Shown here: piece by piece, positions 17,532 through 26,207 of the stretch
Layout: the number at the start of each line of letters is the position of its first letter
How positions within the stretch are numbered: the stretch's first letter is position 1
Position numbers and translations under genes: made by a program
Source: JBAXGW01 sp037139195
GTDB lineage: Bacteria > Bacteroidota > Bacteroidia > Bacteroidales > JAHJDW01
DNA: 47,918 nucleotides
NCBI GenBank assembly: GCA_037139195.1
Contig: JBAXGW010000032.1
Span: 1-47,918, forward strand
Direction: 5' to 3'
The notes under the pieces: generated by a model
What the model was told of the DNA's origin: nothing
Databases searched by the model: none
Seen by the model: only the letters and a program-made list of their open reading frames with translations

Positions 17532-18290
17532 ATGCAAAATACACATATAAAAATTGAAGATTTGAATGTTTTCTACGGTTCAAATCATGTTTTAAAAAAC
17601 ATAAATATTGAAATTCCAGATAAGGCAATTACAGCGATTATTGGACCATCGGGTTGTGGTAAAACCACTTTAATGAGGTGTTTTAATCGCTTACTTGAGT
17701 CGGCGGATGATGTTAAGATAACTGGCAAAGTTATGGTTGATGGCGAAAATATTTATGATGATGATATAGATGTTACGAGAATAAGAAAAAAGATGGGATT
17801 GCTTTCGCAACGCCCTTTCCCGCTTCCAATGTCGATTTATGACAATATTGCTTATGGACCAAGAATTCATGGAAATAAGAATAAAGCCGAACTAGATAGA
17901 ATAGTTGAACACTATTTAAAACAAGCCAGTTTATGGGATGAAGTGAAAGACCGACTAAAATCACCCGCAGCTGGGCTTTCAATAGGACAACAACAACGCT
18001 TGTGTTTAGCAAGAGGACTAGCAGTTGAACCAGAAATCATTTTGGGAGACGAATCAACTTCTGCACTTGACCCACAATCAAGTCATAATATCGAACAAAA
18101 ATTTCTTGAGTTGAAAGAAAAATATACAATTATTATTGTTACTCATATATTACGACAAGCTCGAAGAATTGCCGATTATATTGTTTATATTCATAATGGA
18201 GAAATTATTGAGCATGGTCCTGCAAAAGAAATCCTAGAAAACCCAAAACATCAGAAGACAAAGGATTATGTTTCTGGCGTGATAAGTTAG
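17532..18290 (+). CDS. pstB: Phosphate ABC transporter ATP-binding protein
   Basis: 252 residues. Walker A GPSGCGKTT (38-46), Q loop LSQRPFPLPMSIYDNIAYG, ABC signature LSIGQQQRLCLARGL (149 on), Walker B EIILGDESTSALDP, H loop IIVTHILRQARR. Walker B is slightly unusual: most PstB have LLLDEP or LLMDEP, here LGDES; the essential Asp-Glu pair is kept. The family order is normally followed by phoU, but the next gene is the convergent pgk, so PhoU is absent from this operon. No clear terminator hairpin was found in the 39 nt after the stop. Confidence 0.97.
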   Translation: MQNTHIKIEDLNVFYGSNHVLKNINIEIPDKAITAIIGPSGCGKTTLMRCFNRLLESADDVKITGKVMVDGENIYDDDIDVTRIRKKMGLLSQRPFPLPMSIYDNIAYGPRIHGNKNKAELDRIVEHYLKQASLWDEVKDRLKSPAAGLSIGQQQRLCLARGLAVEPEIILGDESTSALDPQSSHNIEQKFLELKEKYTIIIVTHILRQARRIADYIVYIHNGEIIEHGPAKEILENPKHQKTKDYVSGVIS

Positions 18291-18329
18291 TACGTGATTT
18301 TTTGAGAGTAAATTAACACTAGATGTGCT

Positions 18330-19622
18330 TTATTTCTTTTTTGCTAAAGCTTTAATTGGTGCAATTCCTTCAACTGTGCCTTCTTGAATAGCTTTTAGAA
18401 CTGCGCCACCACCTGTGAAAATATAATAATTTGGGCTATCAAGAGCCACAATGTATAAGCCAGGGAGTAAACGTTTCAATTCTTGCATCGTATCTCCACC
18501 ACCATAAAGCTTAACTGCGTCACGATTTTCATCTATCAATTCATCTAGTGCGATGGTTCCATCATTGAAATGAGGCGTAAATCCCATAACTGCATTTACA
18601 AAAACCATTTTCGCCATTTTAAAAATTGAATGAATGCTTTCATCGTAGAATGATTCTCTTGCAACATCTAACACGTAATTTAATTGAGTTCCAGCTTTGA
18701 TTTTTCTAATGTCATGGGTGCGGTACTTTCCTTCAAATTTACCTTCAAGTGTGTCGGATTCTACGATATAAGGTAGTTCAATTAATTTTCCTGGATATTG
18801 TGCAGCAAAGTCAGCAAAAGATTTAGCCTGTTTTATGTCTTCTTCTTCAACTCCTTTGATTTTAAAGCCATATTTAGCACATAAAAAGGCATTATAAATT
18901 ACTCCACCTAAAACTAGATGGTCAGCTGATTTTAACAACGCATATAACGAATCTACTTTTGTGTCGAATTTTGAACCTGCAACTACTGCAATATAAGGTC
19001 TTTCGGGGTTAAATACTCTATCTAAATTGTTTATTTCTTTTTGCATTAAAAACCCTGCATACGAAGGCAAATACTTTGTAACTCCAACTGTTGAAGCATG
19101 AGCTTGCCACGAACCGAATGCATCATTTACATAAATATCGGCTAAACCAGCTAATTGATAAGCAAATTCATCCGCCTTTTCATCTTTTGCTTCTTCACCT
19201 GCAAACCAGCGTGTATTAGGCAAATAAATGCCATCAATTTTATCTTCCTTTAAATCTCTAATAAGGTGATTAATAGACGTTTCAATCCCTAAATATCCTT
19301 TATTTTCGTAGTTCTTAAATTCAGGTATTTTAAGCGAAATATGGAGTTTACTTTGGATATAATCAACAATAGGTTGAACAGAGCTTTCATCGTTTGTAGA
19401 AATTTCGCCTGTTTTTTTGTTTTTTGGACGACCTACATGCGACATTAAAATAATTTTTCCGCCTTTGGCATTTATATAATATAAAGTTCCTAATGTGGCA
19501 TCTATGCGATACGGGTCGTGAATTATGCCTTTTTTAACTACGTTATGGTCAACACGAACAAGCACGATTTTGCCACGTAAATCAGCATCTTGAAGTAAAG
19601 GAAGATTAAAAGTTGCGGTCAT
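18330..19622 (-). CDS. pgk: Phosphoglycerate kinase, divergent
   Basis: 430 residues against about 390-415 for typical PGK. Catalyses 1,3-bisphosphoglycerate + ADP to 3-phosphoglycerate + ATP. Kept: VRVDHN (canonical VRVDLN), SHVGRP, NTRWFAGEE, VNDAFG, AGSKFDTK (nucleotide-site lysines), YGGGDT and FTGGGA. Changed: the basic-patch segment AHRAHAS reads SWQAHAS (171-177), one residue shorter and without the His-Arg pair; the WNGPMG loop reads VNAVMG (342-347). An insertion about 285-310 adds length. Could be the sole PGK of a divergent lineage or a paralog with altered activity. On the same strand as pgi, which is 131 nt upstream. Confidence 0.88.
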   Translation of the reverse strand: MTATFNLPLLQDADLRGKIVLVRVDHNVVKKGIIHDPYRIDATLGTLYYINAKGGKIILMSHVGRPKNKKTGEISTNDESSVQPIVDYIQSKLHISLKIPEFKNYENKGYLGIETSINHLIRDLKEDKIDGIYLPNTRWFAGEEAKDEKADEFAYQLAGLADIYVNDAFGSWQAHASTVGVTKYLPSYAGFLMQKEINNLDRVFNPERPYIAVVAGSKFDTKVDSLYALLKSADHLVLGGVIYNAFLCAKYGFKIKGVEEEDIKQAKSFADFAAQYPGKLIELPYIVESDTLEGKFEGKYRTHDIRKIKAGTQLNYVLDVARESFYDESIHSIFKMAKMVFVNAVMGFTPHFNDGTIALDELIDENRDAVKLYGGGDTMQELKRLLPGLYIVALDSPNYYIFTGGGAVLKAIQEGTVEGIAPIKALAKKK

Positions 19623-19692
19623 ATTGTTAAGTTAAATGTTAATAAAGTTGAAAGTATTAAAGTAACTAACAGTGATTGGGTTGAGATTAATC

Positions 19693-19745
19693 GGGAACTG
19701 AACGAAGTCGAAATCATCGTTACTTCGAATTCGCTCAGTTACCGG
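19693..19745. repeat. Palindromic repeat, CTTCGACTTCGCTCAG type (copy A)
   Basis: Two arms, 19696-19712 and 19724-19740, are inverted copies with 2 mismatches in 17 bases; each carries a form of the CTGAgCGAAGtCGAA word. It lies between pgi and pgk, both transcribed right to left, so it would be in the mRNA and could fold. The same word recurs at 39113-39134 and 41719-41773. Confidence 0.7.
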
Positions 19746-19753
19746 TTACCCTA

Positions 19754-21100
19754 TTATTTCCCAATCCTCTTGTTAATTTGTTCAGTTTGTTTTTCAAATC
19801 CAGGTTTCCCAAGTAAAGCAAACATGTTGTTTTTATATGCTTCTACACCTGGTTGATCGAAAGGGTTTACATCTAATAAATAGCCGCTTAAAGCACATCC
19901 ATATTCAAAGAAAAATATCAATTGACCTAGATAATATTCATTTAATTCTGGAATAGCAATACGAATATTTGGAACCCCACCATCAACGTGTGCAATCATA
20001 GTTCCAAGCTCAGCCATTTTATTAACTTCGTTTAATCGTTTTCCTACGATAAAATTTAATCCATCTAAATTTTGAGAGTCAGAGTTTACTTTTAATTCTG
20101 ATTTTGGTTTTTCAACTGAAATTACTGTTTCAAAAATCATTCGTAAACCTTCTTGAATATATTGACCCATCGAATGTAAGTCGGTAGTAAATGATACGCC
20201 AGCAGGAAAAATTCCTTTATTTTCTTTGCCTTCACTTTCGCCATAAAGTTGTTTCCACCATTCGGTGAAAAACATAAGATTTGGCTGGTAATTTACCATG
20301 ATTTCAACATTGAAATTATTGCTGTAAAGTGCATTTCGTGCCGCTGCATATTTAAAAGCTATATTTGTCTCAATGCTATTATTATTGATGTTTTGTTCGC
20401 GCATTTCTACTGCACCTTCAACCAATGTTGAAATGTCGAAGCCTGCAATAGCAAAAGGAAGCAATCCAACAGGTGTAAGTACAGAATATCTTCCACCAAC
20501 ATCATCAGGAATAATATAAGATTTATAGCCTTCTGCATCAGCAGTAGTTTTTAATGCTCCACGAGATTTGTCGGTGATAGCTACAATTCTATTTTTTGCA
20601 TTTTCTTTGCCATATTTTTTTTCTATATGTTCTTTTAAAATTCTAAAAGCAACTGCTGGTTCTGTTGTAGTTCCAGATTTAGAAATTACAACTATTGAAT
20701 AATCTTTATTATCAAGCAATTCTAACAAATCTGTCATATAATCTTCGCTTAATTGATGACCAGCAAAAATAATATCAGGATTTGTTTTTGTTTTCAGCAA
20801 GGAACTAAAGTGATGATTTAAAGCTTCAATCAGTGCCTTGGCTCCTAAATATGAGCCACCAATGCCAATTATCACAACACAGTCTGAATTCATGCGAAGT
20901 GCAGTAGCAGTATCATTTATATCTTTAACAATTACGGGAGAAATTTCTAAAGGTAAGTCTACCCAACCAAGAAAATCGTTTCCTTTACCTGTTTTATTAT
21001 TTATTGCTTTTTGTGCTTTTTGCAATTTATCTTCAAATTGCAAAATCTCTTTTTTGCTAACAAAATCAAGAATTTTTTCGTAAGATACTTTTATACTCAT
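19754..21100 (-). CDS. pgi: Glucose-6-phosphate isomerase
   Basis: 448 residues, the usual size of the shorter bacterial PGI. Interconverts glucose-6-phosphate and fructose-6-phosphate in the cytoplasm. Seen: IGIGGSYLGAKALIEAL, phosphate-binding SKSGTTTEPAVAFRIL, DVGGRYSVLTPVGLLP, catalytic region YGESEGKENKGIFPAG and TDLHSMGQYIQEG (Glu and His), and FDQPGVEAYKNNMF with the catalytic Lys. All key residues are present, in contrast with the neighbouring PGK. The 131 nt between the two genes hold the palindrome at 19693-19745. Confidence 0.97.
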   Translation of the reverse strand: MSIKVSYEKILDFVSKKEILQFEDKLQKAQKAINNKTGKGNDFLGWVDLPLEISPVIVKDINDTATALRMNSDCVVIIGIGGSYLGAKALIEALNHHFSSLLKTKTNPDIIFAGHQLSEDYMTDLLELLDNKDYSIVVISKSGTTTEPAVAFRILKEHIEKKYGKENAKNRIVAITDKSRGALKTTADAEGYKSYIIPDDVGGRYSVLTPVGLLPFAIAGFDISTLVEGAVEMREQNINNNSIETNIAFKYAAARNALYSNNFNVEIMVNYQPNLMFFTEWWKQLYGESEGKENKGIFPAGVSFTTDLHSMGQYIQEGLRMIFETVISVEKPKSELKVNSDSQNLDGLNFIVGKRLNEVNKMAELGTMIAHVDGGVPNIRIAIPELNEYYLGQLIFFFEYGCALSGYLLDVNPFDQPGVEAYKNNMFALLGKPGFEKQTEQINKRIGK

Positions 21101-21233
21101 AAATAAATTTGTTTTGTAGTCTAAAGTTAATAAATATTTTTAGTTTTCAATAATTAATAATAAAAAAACGTATTATAAATTTAAATCAGATGTGTTTTTA
21201 TAAAATTTTGTAAGAGATTGATTCTTTAAATTA

Positions 21234-21264
21234 AAAATGCCATCAGTCTATACTGTGGCATTTT
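21234..21264 (-). terminator. Intrinsic terminator after the HmuY-like gene
   Basis: Nine-base perfect stem AAAATGCCA / TGGCATTTT with a 13-nt loop, followed on the minus strand by a T-rich tract. Placed 54 nt downstream of the HmuY-like stop, so it should end that transcript. It is near-symmetrical and could work on both strands. Confidence 0.7.
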
Positions 21265-21317
21265 AGTGAAATTATAAATGTGTTATACGAAAATGGATTT
21301 AGTTGAAATTGGGTAGT

Positions 21318-21938
21318 TTAATCTAAAAATTCGTATTTAAAGTTGAAATATCCTGATACTGTTCCAGTTGTGGCATCAAAGAATGATGTGCCAATTAATT
21401 TAACTCTTCTTCCGCTTGCTGTTTTTATTACGTAGACGTGGTTGTTTGGCGTGTAATCAGTAGGCTGAGGAGGTCCTTGAGGCGATTGAAACATAGCTTC
21501 CATAGGTACGCAACCAGGCACAGTTTCAAATACAGGCATTCCAACCATGCTTTTTAGTACACTAATTGAATCATCAGCAACATAAGAGTTTGCATCTATA
21601 GAAGCTAAAGTAACAGATGCAAAATCTACATTACCTAAATCAATAACAGCACCTTGACCAATTCCGCTTGTTCCGCCATTAGTTCTAAAGCTTTCATAAT
21701 GAATACCTAAATCCCAAGATAATGTATCATGAAAATTTAAAACATTTACTTCTGTTCCAGTTGTGAAATTAAAATATCTCCAACTTGTTAAGTTTGCTCT
21801 AACATCCATTACTTTTGCGTATGTAGTTGGTGATGCTGGCGTTTCTTCTTTTGGGGTTACAACAGGTGCGTCGTCCTTTTTGCAATTAGTTAATGCAACT
21901 AAAAGTGTTGCAGATAATAATAAATTTCTGATTTTCAT
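21318..21938 (-). CDS. HmuY-like heme-binding lipoprotein
   Basis: 206 residues. Lipoprotein signal with lipobox VALTNC (Cys at 19). The rest matches the HmuY family pattern as I know it: WRYFNFTTGTEV, then SWDLGIHYESFRTNGGTSG and NNHVYVIKTASGRRVKLIG. HmuY proteins take heme from host or environment and pass it to the partner TonB receptor. HmuY of Porphyromonas uses two His ligands; here His80 and His167 lie in fitting segments but I cannot align them with certainty. Starts 2 nt after the stop of the TonB receptor gene, the hmuR-hmuY order of known loci. Ligand (heme or other) is unproven. Confidence 0.8.
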   Translation of the reverse strand: MKIRNLLLSATLLVALTNCKKDDAPVVTPKEETPASPTTYAKVMDVRANLTSWRYFNFTTGTEVNVLNFHDTLSWDLGIHYESFRTNGGTSGIGQGAVIDLGNVDFASVTLASIDANSYVADDSISVLKSMVGMPVFETVPGCVPMEAMFQSPQGPPQPTDYTPNNHVYVIKTASGRRVKLIGTSFFDATTGTVSGYFNFKYEFLD

Positions 21939-21940
21939 AA

Positions 21941-24127
21941 TTAATTTGATTTTAAGTGTTTATATAATTTGTCAAGTGATATGTTTATAGAAATAAAAAA
22001 TCTTCGACCAGGGTCAGTATTTATAATATCGCCAATAGTTTTATAATTATATAAGTTATCTATTCCTAGATTTAAAAATATTGCATCGTTTAATAGCTTA
22101 GTGATAATGGAAGTTTTCCATAAAGTATAGGTTGGAAAAACATCATCATATAATGCTCCTGTTTCCGTCATATTTACAAAATCTTTTGTGCCATAAATTT
22201 TTCCACTGCAAGCTATTCCAAAAACCTGCGACTTCCATTTCTTAAAATAGTCTATACTTAATGTTGCAGAGTGCTTACTAACTCCTGATAACATTTTATT
22301 TGTCTCTTTATCAATGGCATAAGTAAAGCTGTAGCCTGAAGTAATTGAAAATTTCTTTAAAAATTTTAAGCGAGCCAATAAATCTATCCCCGAAATTTCA
22401 GCATTGCTTATGTTTTTGTATGTATATCCGTTGTATTCTCCAGGAATCGGCTGTTCCAAAATCATGTCTTTTAAGTAGTTATTATACAAATTAAGGCTAA
22501 TATTTCCTTTTGATGTTAGATACTCGGCAGAAATAGATTTGTAATATGATTTTTCTGGCACTAATTCTTTATTGCCTTTTATCATTATAAAACCTAAATC
22601 AAAATCATAGTATCGCTCTTTAATGCCTGGGGCCCTGAAGCCTTCAGCATAAGTTGCTCTGTAATTTATTTTTTTATGTTTGAACATAAATGATATTTTT
22701 GGCGACAGCGAGTTTCCGTAATCTGAATGCCAGTCACTTCTTAAGCCTAAAGTCAAGTTTAAATTGTTTTTTATTAAAATTTCGTCTTGAGCAAAAATTA
22801 CATAATTAGTTGTGCTTTTAATGGAGTCTTCAATTCTTTCAGCGAAAACCTCATCTGAAAGGTATTCAGAGCCAATTGATATATGTTCTTTAATCTTAAA
22901 TTTTGGAGAGTTAACTTTAAAATTTGAAATTAACTTAGTTGATAACTGAGCATTGCTATATATTTTGCTTAAGGAATCATTTCTTCTTTCAAAAACATCG
23001 TAGGAACTGTATAAATCTCTATAAACACTTGCTGTGAAATCTATATTTTCAGAATATTTCACTTTAGCATTTAACCCCATTGTTAAGTCGGTATAAAAAG
23101 GATGTTTAGGTATTGTTGTTACATCAAAGCGTTCGCGACTAAAATATGAAGCTCTGGCTGATATTTGAAACTTTTCGGAAATATCATAGTTCAATTTGTT
23201 AAATACAGAATAGCACTGATAAGGCTCAACGGTATACAAATCTGGCGTAGAAGGTGTTTTGTCGTACCCATTTGAAAACTTACTAGAACCATCTGCAAAG
23301 TAGCTTAATTTTTTAGCCTTAAACCCTAAATTTGCTCCGTTTTCTATTTCCATATATTTTGAAGCTCTTGAATAAATATTAGCTTCAATTGGATTAACAG
23401 GCGTTTTGGTAATTAAATTTACCACGCCACCAATTGCATTCGAACCATATAATGAAGAAGATGCACCTTGAACAATTTCAACTCTTTCAATATTGGATGA
23501 CGTTAATCGGGTATAATCAATATTATCTCTATTTTCTCCTGCAATTCTTTCGCCATCAATTAAAAACAAAGTGTATTTAGCAGCTAAACCTTGCATTCTG
23601 AATGTCATTCCTCGCCCTTCGTTATAAAAGTCAACTCCAGGTTTAACTGAATTTACTATTTCGGAAATATTTGTTGAGCCTGTATTTTGCATTTGTGCCG
23701 ATGCAATGACTTGTGTTAATACAGGAACGTCTTTTAGCATTTTTTCTGTTCTGGTAGCTGTTATTACAACTTCATCAATATTCAAGAATCGGTCTTGAAG
23801 CTTGATTGTAATAGTATCTGATAATTTATTTGTATCAATACTTACAGTTTTCGAGGCATAGCTTACGCAACTAATTTCAATTTTTAAATTATTCTTTTGT
23901 TTTAAATCGATGGAGAAAAATCCTTTAATATTTGAAGTTGTATTTTGCTTAAGAGAGAACGTATTAATAACAGCAAATGGAATTGGCTGATTACTAGTAG
24001 AATCTATAACTTTGCCGATAAAATGCAGGTTGTTTTGAGCCGACAACTTAAAACAATTAAAAGATGCAGTAAAGCAAATTAGAAGTAGTATTAAATCTTT
24101 CAACAATTTTCTGAAACTATATATCAT
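21941..24127 (-). CDS. TonB-dependent outer-membrane receptor, HmuR-like
   Basis: 728 residues. Signal peptide about 1-31 (ends FKLSAQ), a carboxypeptidase-regulatory-like domain about 33-115 (GKVIDSTSNQPIPFAVI), the plug about 120-250 (VVITATRTEKMLKDVPVLTQ as TonB-box/plug start; GGVVNLITKTP at the end), then a 22-strand type barrel ending RRFFISINISL. The FRAPGIKER and NKELVPEKS segments correspond to the FRAP and NPNL boxes of heme receptors, but there is no His between them, where several heme receptors have one. In an operon with the HmuY-like gene. Substrate heme is likely, not certain. Confidence 0.9.
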   Translation of the reverse strand: MIYSFRKLLKDLILLLICFTASFNCFKLSAQNNLHFIGKVIDSTSNQPIPFAVINTFSLKQNTTSNIKGFFSIDLKQKNNLKIEISCVSYASKTVSIDTNKLSDTITIKLQDRFLNIDEVVITATRTEKMLKDVPVLTQVIASAQMQNTGSTNISEIVNSVKPGVDFYNEGRGMTFRMQGLAAKYTLFLIDGERIAGENRDNIDYTRLTSSNIERVEIVQGASSSLYGSNAIGGVVNLITKTPVNPIEANIYSRASKYMEIENGANLGFKAKKLSYFADGSSKFSNGYDKTPSTPDLYTVEPYQCYSVFNKLNYDISEKFQISARASYFSRERFDVTTIPKHPFYTDLTMGLNAKVKYSENIDFTASVYRDLYSSYDVFERRNDSLSKIYSNAQLSTKLISNFKVNSPKFKIKEHISIGSEYLSDEVFAERIEDSIKSTTNYVIFAQDEILIKNNLNLTLGLRSDWHSDYGNSLSPKISFMFKHKKINYRATYAEGFRAPGIKERYYDFDLGFIMIKGNKELVPEKSYYKSISAEYLTSKGNISLNLYNNYLKDMILEQPIPGEYNGYTYKNISNAEISGIDLLARLKFLKKFSITSGYSFTYAIDKETNKMLSGVSKHSATLSIDYFKKWKSQVFGIACSGKIYGTKDFVNMTETGALYDDVFPTYTLWKTSIITKLLNDAIFLNLGIDNLYNYKTIGDIINTDPGRRFFISINISLDKLYKHLKSN

Positions 24128-24153
24128 TTTTTTGAGTCGCTAAACGCCTTTCT

Positions 24154-24161
24154 CAAAAGTA
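24154..24161 (-). promoter_or_regulatory. Promoter -7 box for the TonB receptor operon
   Basis: Minus-strand TACTTTTG (TAnnTTTG), about 26 nt upstream of the receptor start codon, in the 63-nt gap after the AraC gene. No clear -33 element, which would fit activation by a regulator such as the adjacent AraC protein; that link is inference. Confidence 0.45.
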
Positions 24162-24190
24162 TCAAATATTAAGATGTAAATTGTGGTACT

Positions 24191-25099
24191 TTAATTCCTA
24201 TTTATGGTATATTTTTGATGCAATGATCTAAATTGACCAGGAGTGATTGTATGATGTTTTATAAATACTTTATTAAAATAGGAATTATCAGAAAAATTTA
24301 AGTGGATTGAAACTTCTGCAACTGTAAAATTTGAATTACATAGAAGCTTTCTTGCTTCTAGCATTAGTCTATTATGAATTATTTTTTTTATGCTAGAATT
24401 AAAGTGTGATTTCACAATTTTGTTAATCTTGGTTTCTGATATTTTCAATTCGCTTGCATAAAAACTCAAATCTTGTTGTTTAATAAAGTTGTTTTCGACA
24501 AGTTGCGAGAAATTAATTATTATTTCATTATTATAATCAAAATCTTTAGAAGAACGAAGCAAATTTAGTTGATTAATTTTAATTAATAAGGCATTTAAAT
24601 AAGAGCGAAGTATTGTAGTTGAAACATTTATGTTCTCTTGATTATATTCAGCAAACATTAAAGAAACAATTTTATCTATGTTAATTGCTTCTTCTTTAAG
24701 TAAAATATAAGGTGAAATTTTATTTATGCTAGTTGATAATGAAGGAATGAAAACCTTTAGTAGTCGGGTTAAATCATATTCTTCTAAATAAAAATCTTGA
24801 CAGAATAAAATAATAAAAGCTTTAAAATTTGATTTAGGTTTAATTAATTGGGTTTGATTAGGTGAAATCATAAAAAGCTGTTGTGAAGAAATTATTATTT
24901 TTTCATCATCAATCTCTAAAAATCCTTCACCACTTTGAACATATATTATTGAATAAACATTTAACGCATGCTTTTCCTTCAATAAAGGATATTTTGAAAA
25001 ATAATCAGATGCATCAAAAATATAATAGCCAAAAGTCTTACTCTCTTTAAATAAGCTTAAATGATAAACCGGATATATGTTTTTTGATAGTGGATGCAT
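24191..25099 (-). CDS. AraC-family transcriptional regulator
   Basis: 302 residues. N-terminal cupin-like sensing half (VYSIIYVQSGEGFLEIDDE, SQQLFMISPNQTQLI), C-terminal pair of helix-turn-helix motifs at about 205-295 (LSFYASELKISETKINKIVK and VAEVSIHLNFSDNSYFNKVF, then TPGQFR), the AraC/XylS signature. Binds DNA in the cytoplasm. Lies 8 nt downstream of the PorP-like gene and 63 nt upstream of the TonB receptor, all on one strand, so it may control the receptor-HmuY pair. Such regulators in Bacteroidota often respond to iron, heme or redox state; nothing here shows which. Confidence 0.93.
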   Translation of the reverse strand: MHPLSKNIYPVYHLSLFKESKTFGYYIFDASDYFSKYPLLKEKHALNVYSIIYVQSGEGFLEIDDEKIIISSQQLFMISPNQTQLIKPKSNFKAFIILFCQDFYLEEYDLTRLLKVFIPSLSTSINKISPYILLKEEAINIDKIVSLMFAEYNQENINVSTTILRSYLNALLIKINQLNLLRSSKDFDYNNEIIINFSQLVENNFIKQQDLSFYASELKISETKINKIVKSHFNSSIKKIIHNRLMLEARKLLCNSNFTVAEVSIHLNFSDNSYFNKVFIKHHTITPGQFRSLHQKYTINRN

Positions 25100-25107
25100 A
25101 TTAATTA

Positions 25108-26175
25108 TTAATACATTGGAACAGGCAGGTTTTCAAAATAAAAACCTTTGCCTCCAGTTGTAAATCTTGTTGAATTATGATTGCCTTTTATTCTGAATTT
25201 CAAACAAATTTCTATAGATTCTTGAGGAGATGTGCCAATCATCAGTCCTTTACTATTTATATCGTAGCCAATTCCTAAAATTGTATTCATAAATTCGCCT
25301 CCCATATAAAAAACCATTCCACCTCTTTTTCTATACATATATCCAACCGAAATATTTCTTTTCGAACTAGCAAAGCGAGCAGAAGTAAATTCAGTAAAAT
25401 TATATTTAAAATTTATTCCTGCTGAAAGTTCTTGGTCGATGGCTTCTTTCATATAATTGACCATAGGAGTTATTTCAAATGCAAAATGGTTATCGAAACG
25501 CAAGCCTCCATGCACTACAAATCGAGTTGTTTGTTCGTGAACATAAGCGTTTTCATAAAATGAAGCATCCGATTTAACAACATTATTAAAAGCAAAACCA
25601 AAAAACGGATTAACCTGACGGCGTTCAAGTTGACGCGGTAAATTATAATATAAAAAACCAAAACTAATAATTGGAATTGTTTTTTTTACAAAATATATGG
25701 TTTCTCCAGAAGGTAATGCTTGGTTAAAACCAGTGCCTGTAAATTGGTTTTCGAAGGTGAAATTAGCTGTATTTAAACTTCTAGTAACAAAGCCTCCTAA
25801 TAACCCAAAGCGAACTCTACTTTGTTGGTCTCCTACAGAAAAAACCAAATCAGGGGCAAAACTAAAATTTACATTAGTTGTTTTTAACCCAGCAGCATCA
25901 TCTTGAAGTAAAGAAAACTCGAATCCTGCAATATGTCCTTTTCTGCTAAAAATGATAGTTTTGCCTATATTAATAGTTTTGGTTTTAAAATCAGCACCTA
26001 AAGATTTCCATTGATTTTTATAGCTTGTTCCTACCACAAATTTTCCACCCGATAAAGCACACATAGCTGGATTATTAAAAACAGGGGTGGAATAAAATAA
26101 GGCACGATGAATTTGTTGGGATTTTATACTTCCAAGCATTAAAAAACAAAATAGTATAATAACAATTTTTTTCAT
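25108..26175 (-). CDS. PorP/SprF-family outer-membrane protein
   Basis: 355 residues. Signal peptide about 1-19 (ends LGSIKSQ). The motif NPAMCALSGGKFVVGTSYKN followed by QW is the family signature near the N-terminus; the rest is amphipathic beta-strands with GYMYRKRGGMVFYMGG and a C-terminal LKFRI strand, fitting a 14-strand type barrel. PorP/SprF-like proteins are usually encoded beside a large secreted protein with a type B type IX signal and help its secretion or anchoring; that partner is the gene at 26208, 32 nt upstream. Followed by an AraC gene after 8 nt. Confidence 0.93.
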   Translation of the reverse strand: MKKIVIILFCFLMLGSIKSQQIHRALFYSTPVFNNPAMCALSGGKFVVGTSYKNQWKSLGADFKTKTINIGKTIIFSRKGHIAGFEFSLLQDDAAGLKTTNVNFSFAPDLVFSVGDQQSRVRFGLLGGFVTRSLNTANFTFENQFTGTGFNQALPSGETIYFVKKTIPIISFGFLYYNLPRQLERRQVNPFFGFAFNNVVKSDASFYENAYVHEQTTRFVVHGGLRFDNHFAFEITPMVNYMKEAIDQELSAGINFKYNFTEFTSARFASSKRNISVGYMYRKRGGMVFYMGGEFMNTILGIGYDINSKGLMIGTSPQESIEICLKFRIKGNHNSTRFTTGGKGFYFENLPVPMY

Positions 26176-26207
26176 TCAACTTATTATTTTAGTCAATCTT
26201 AATTTTT

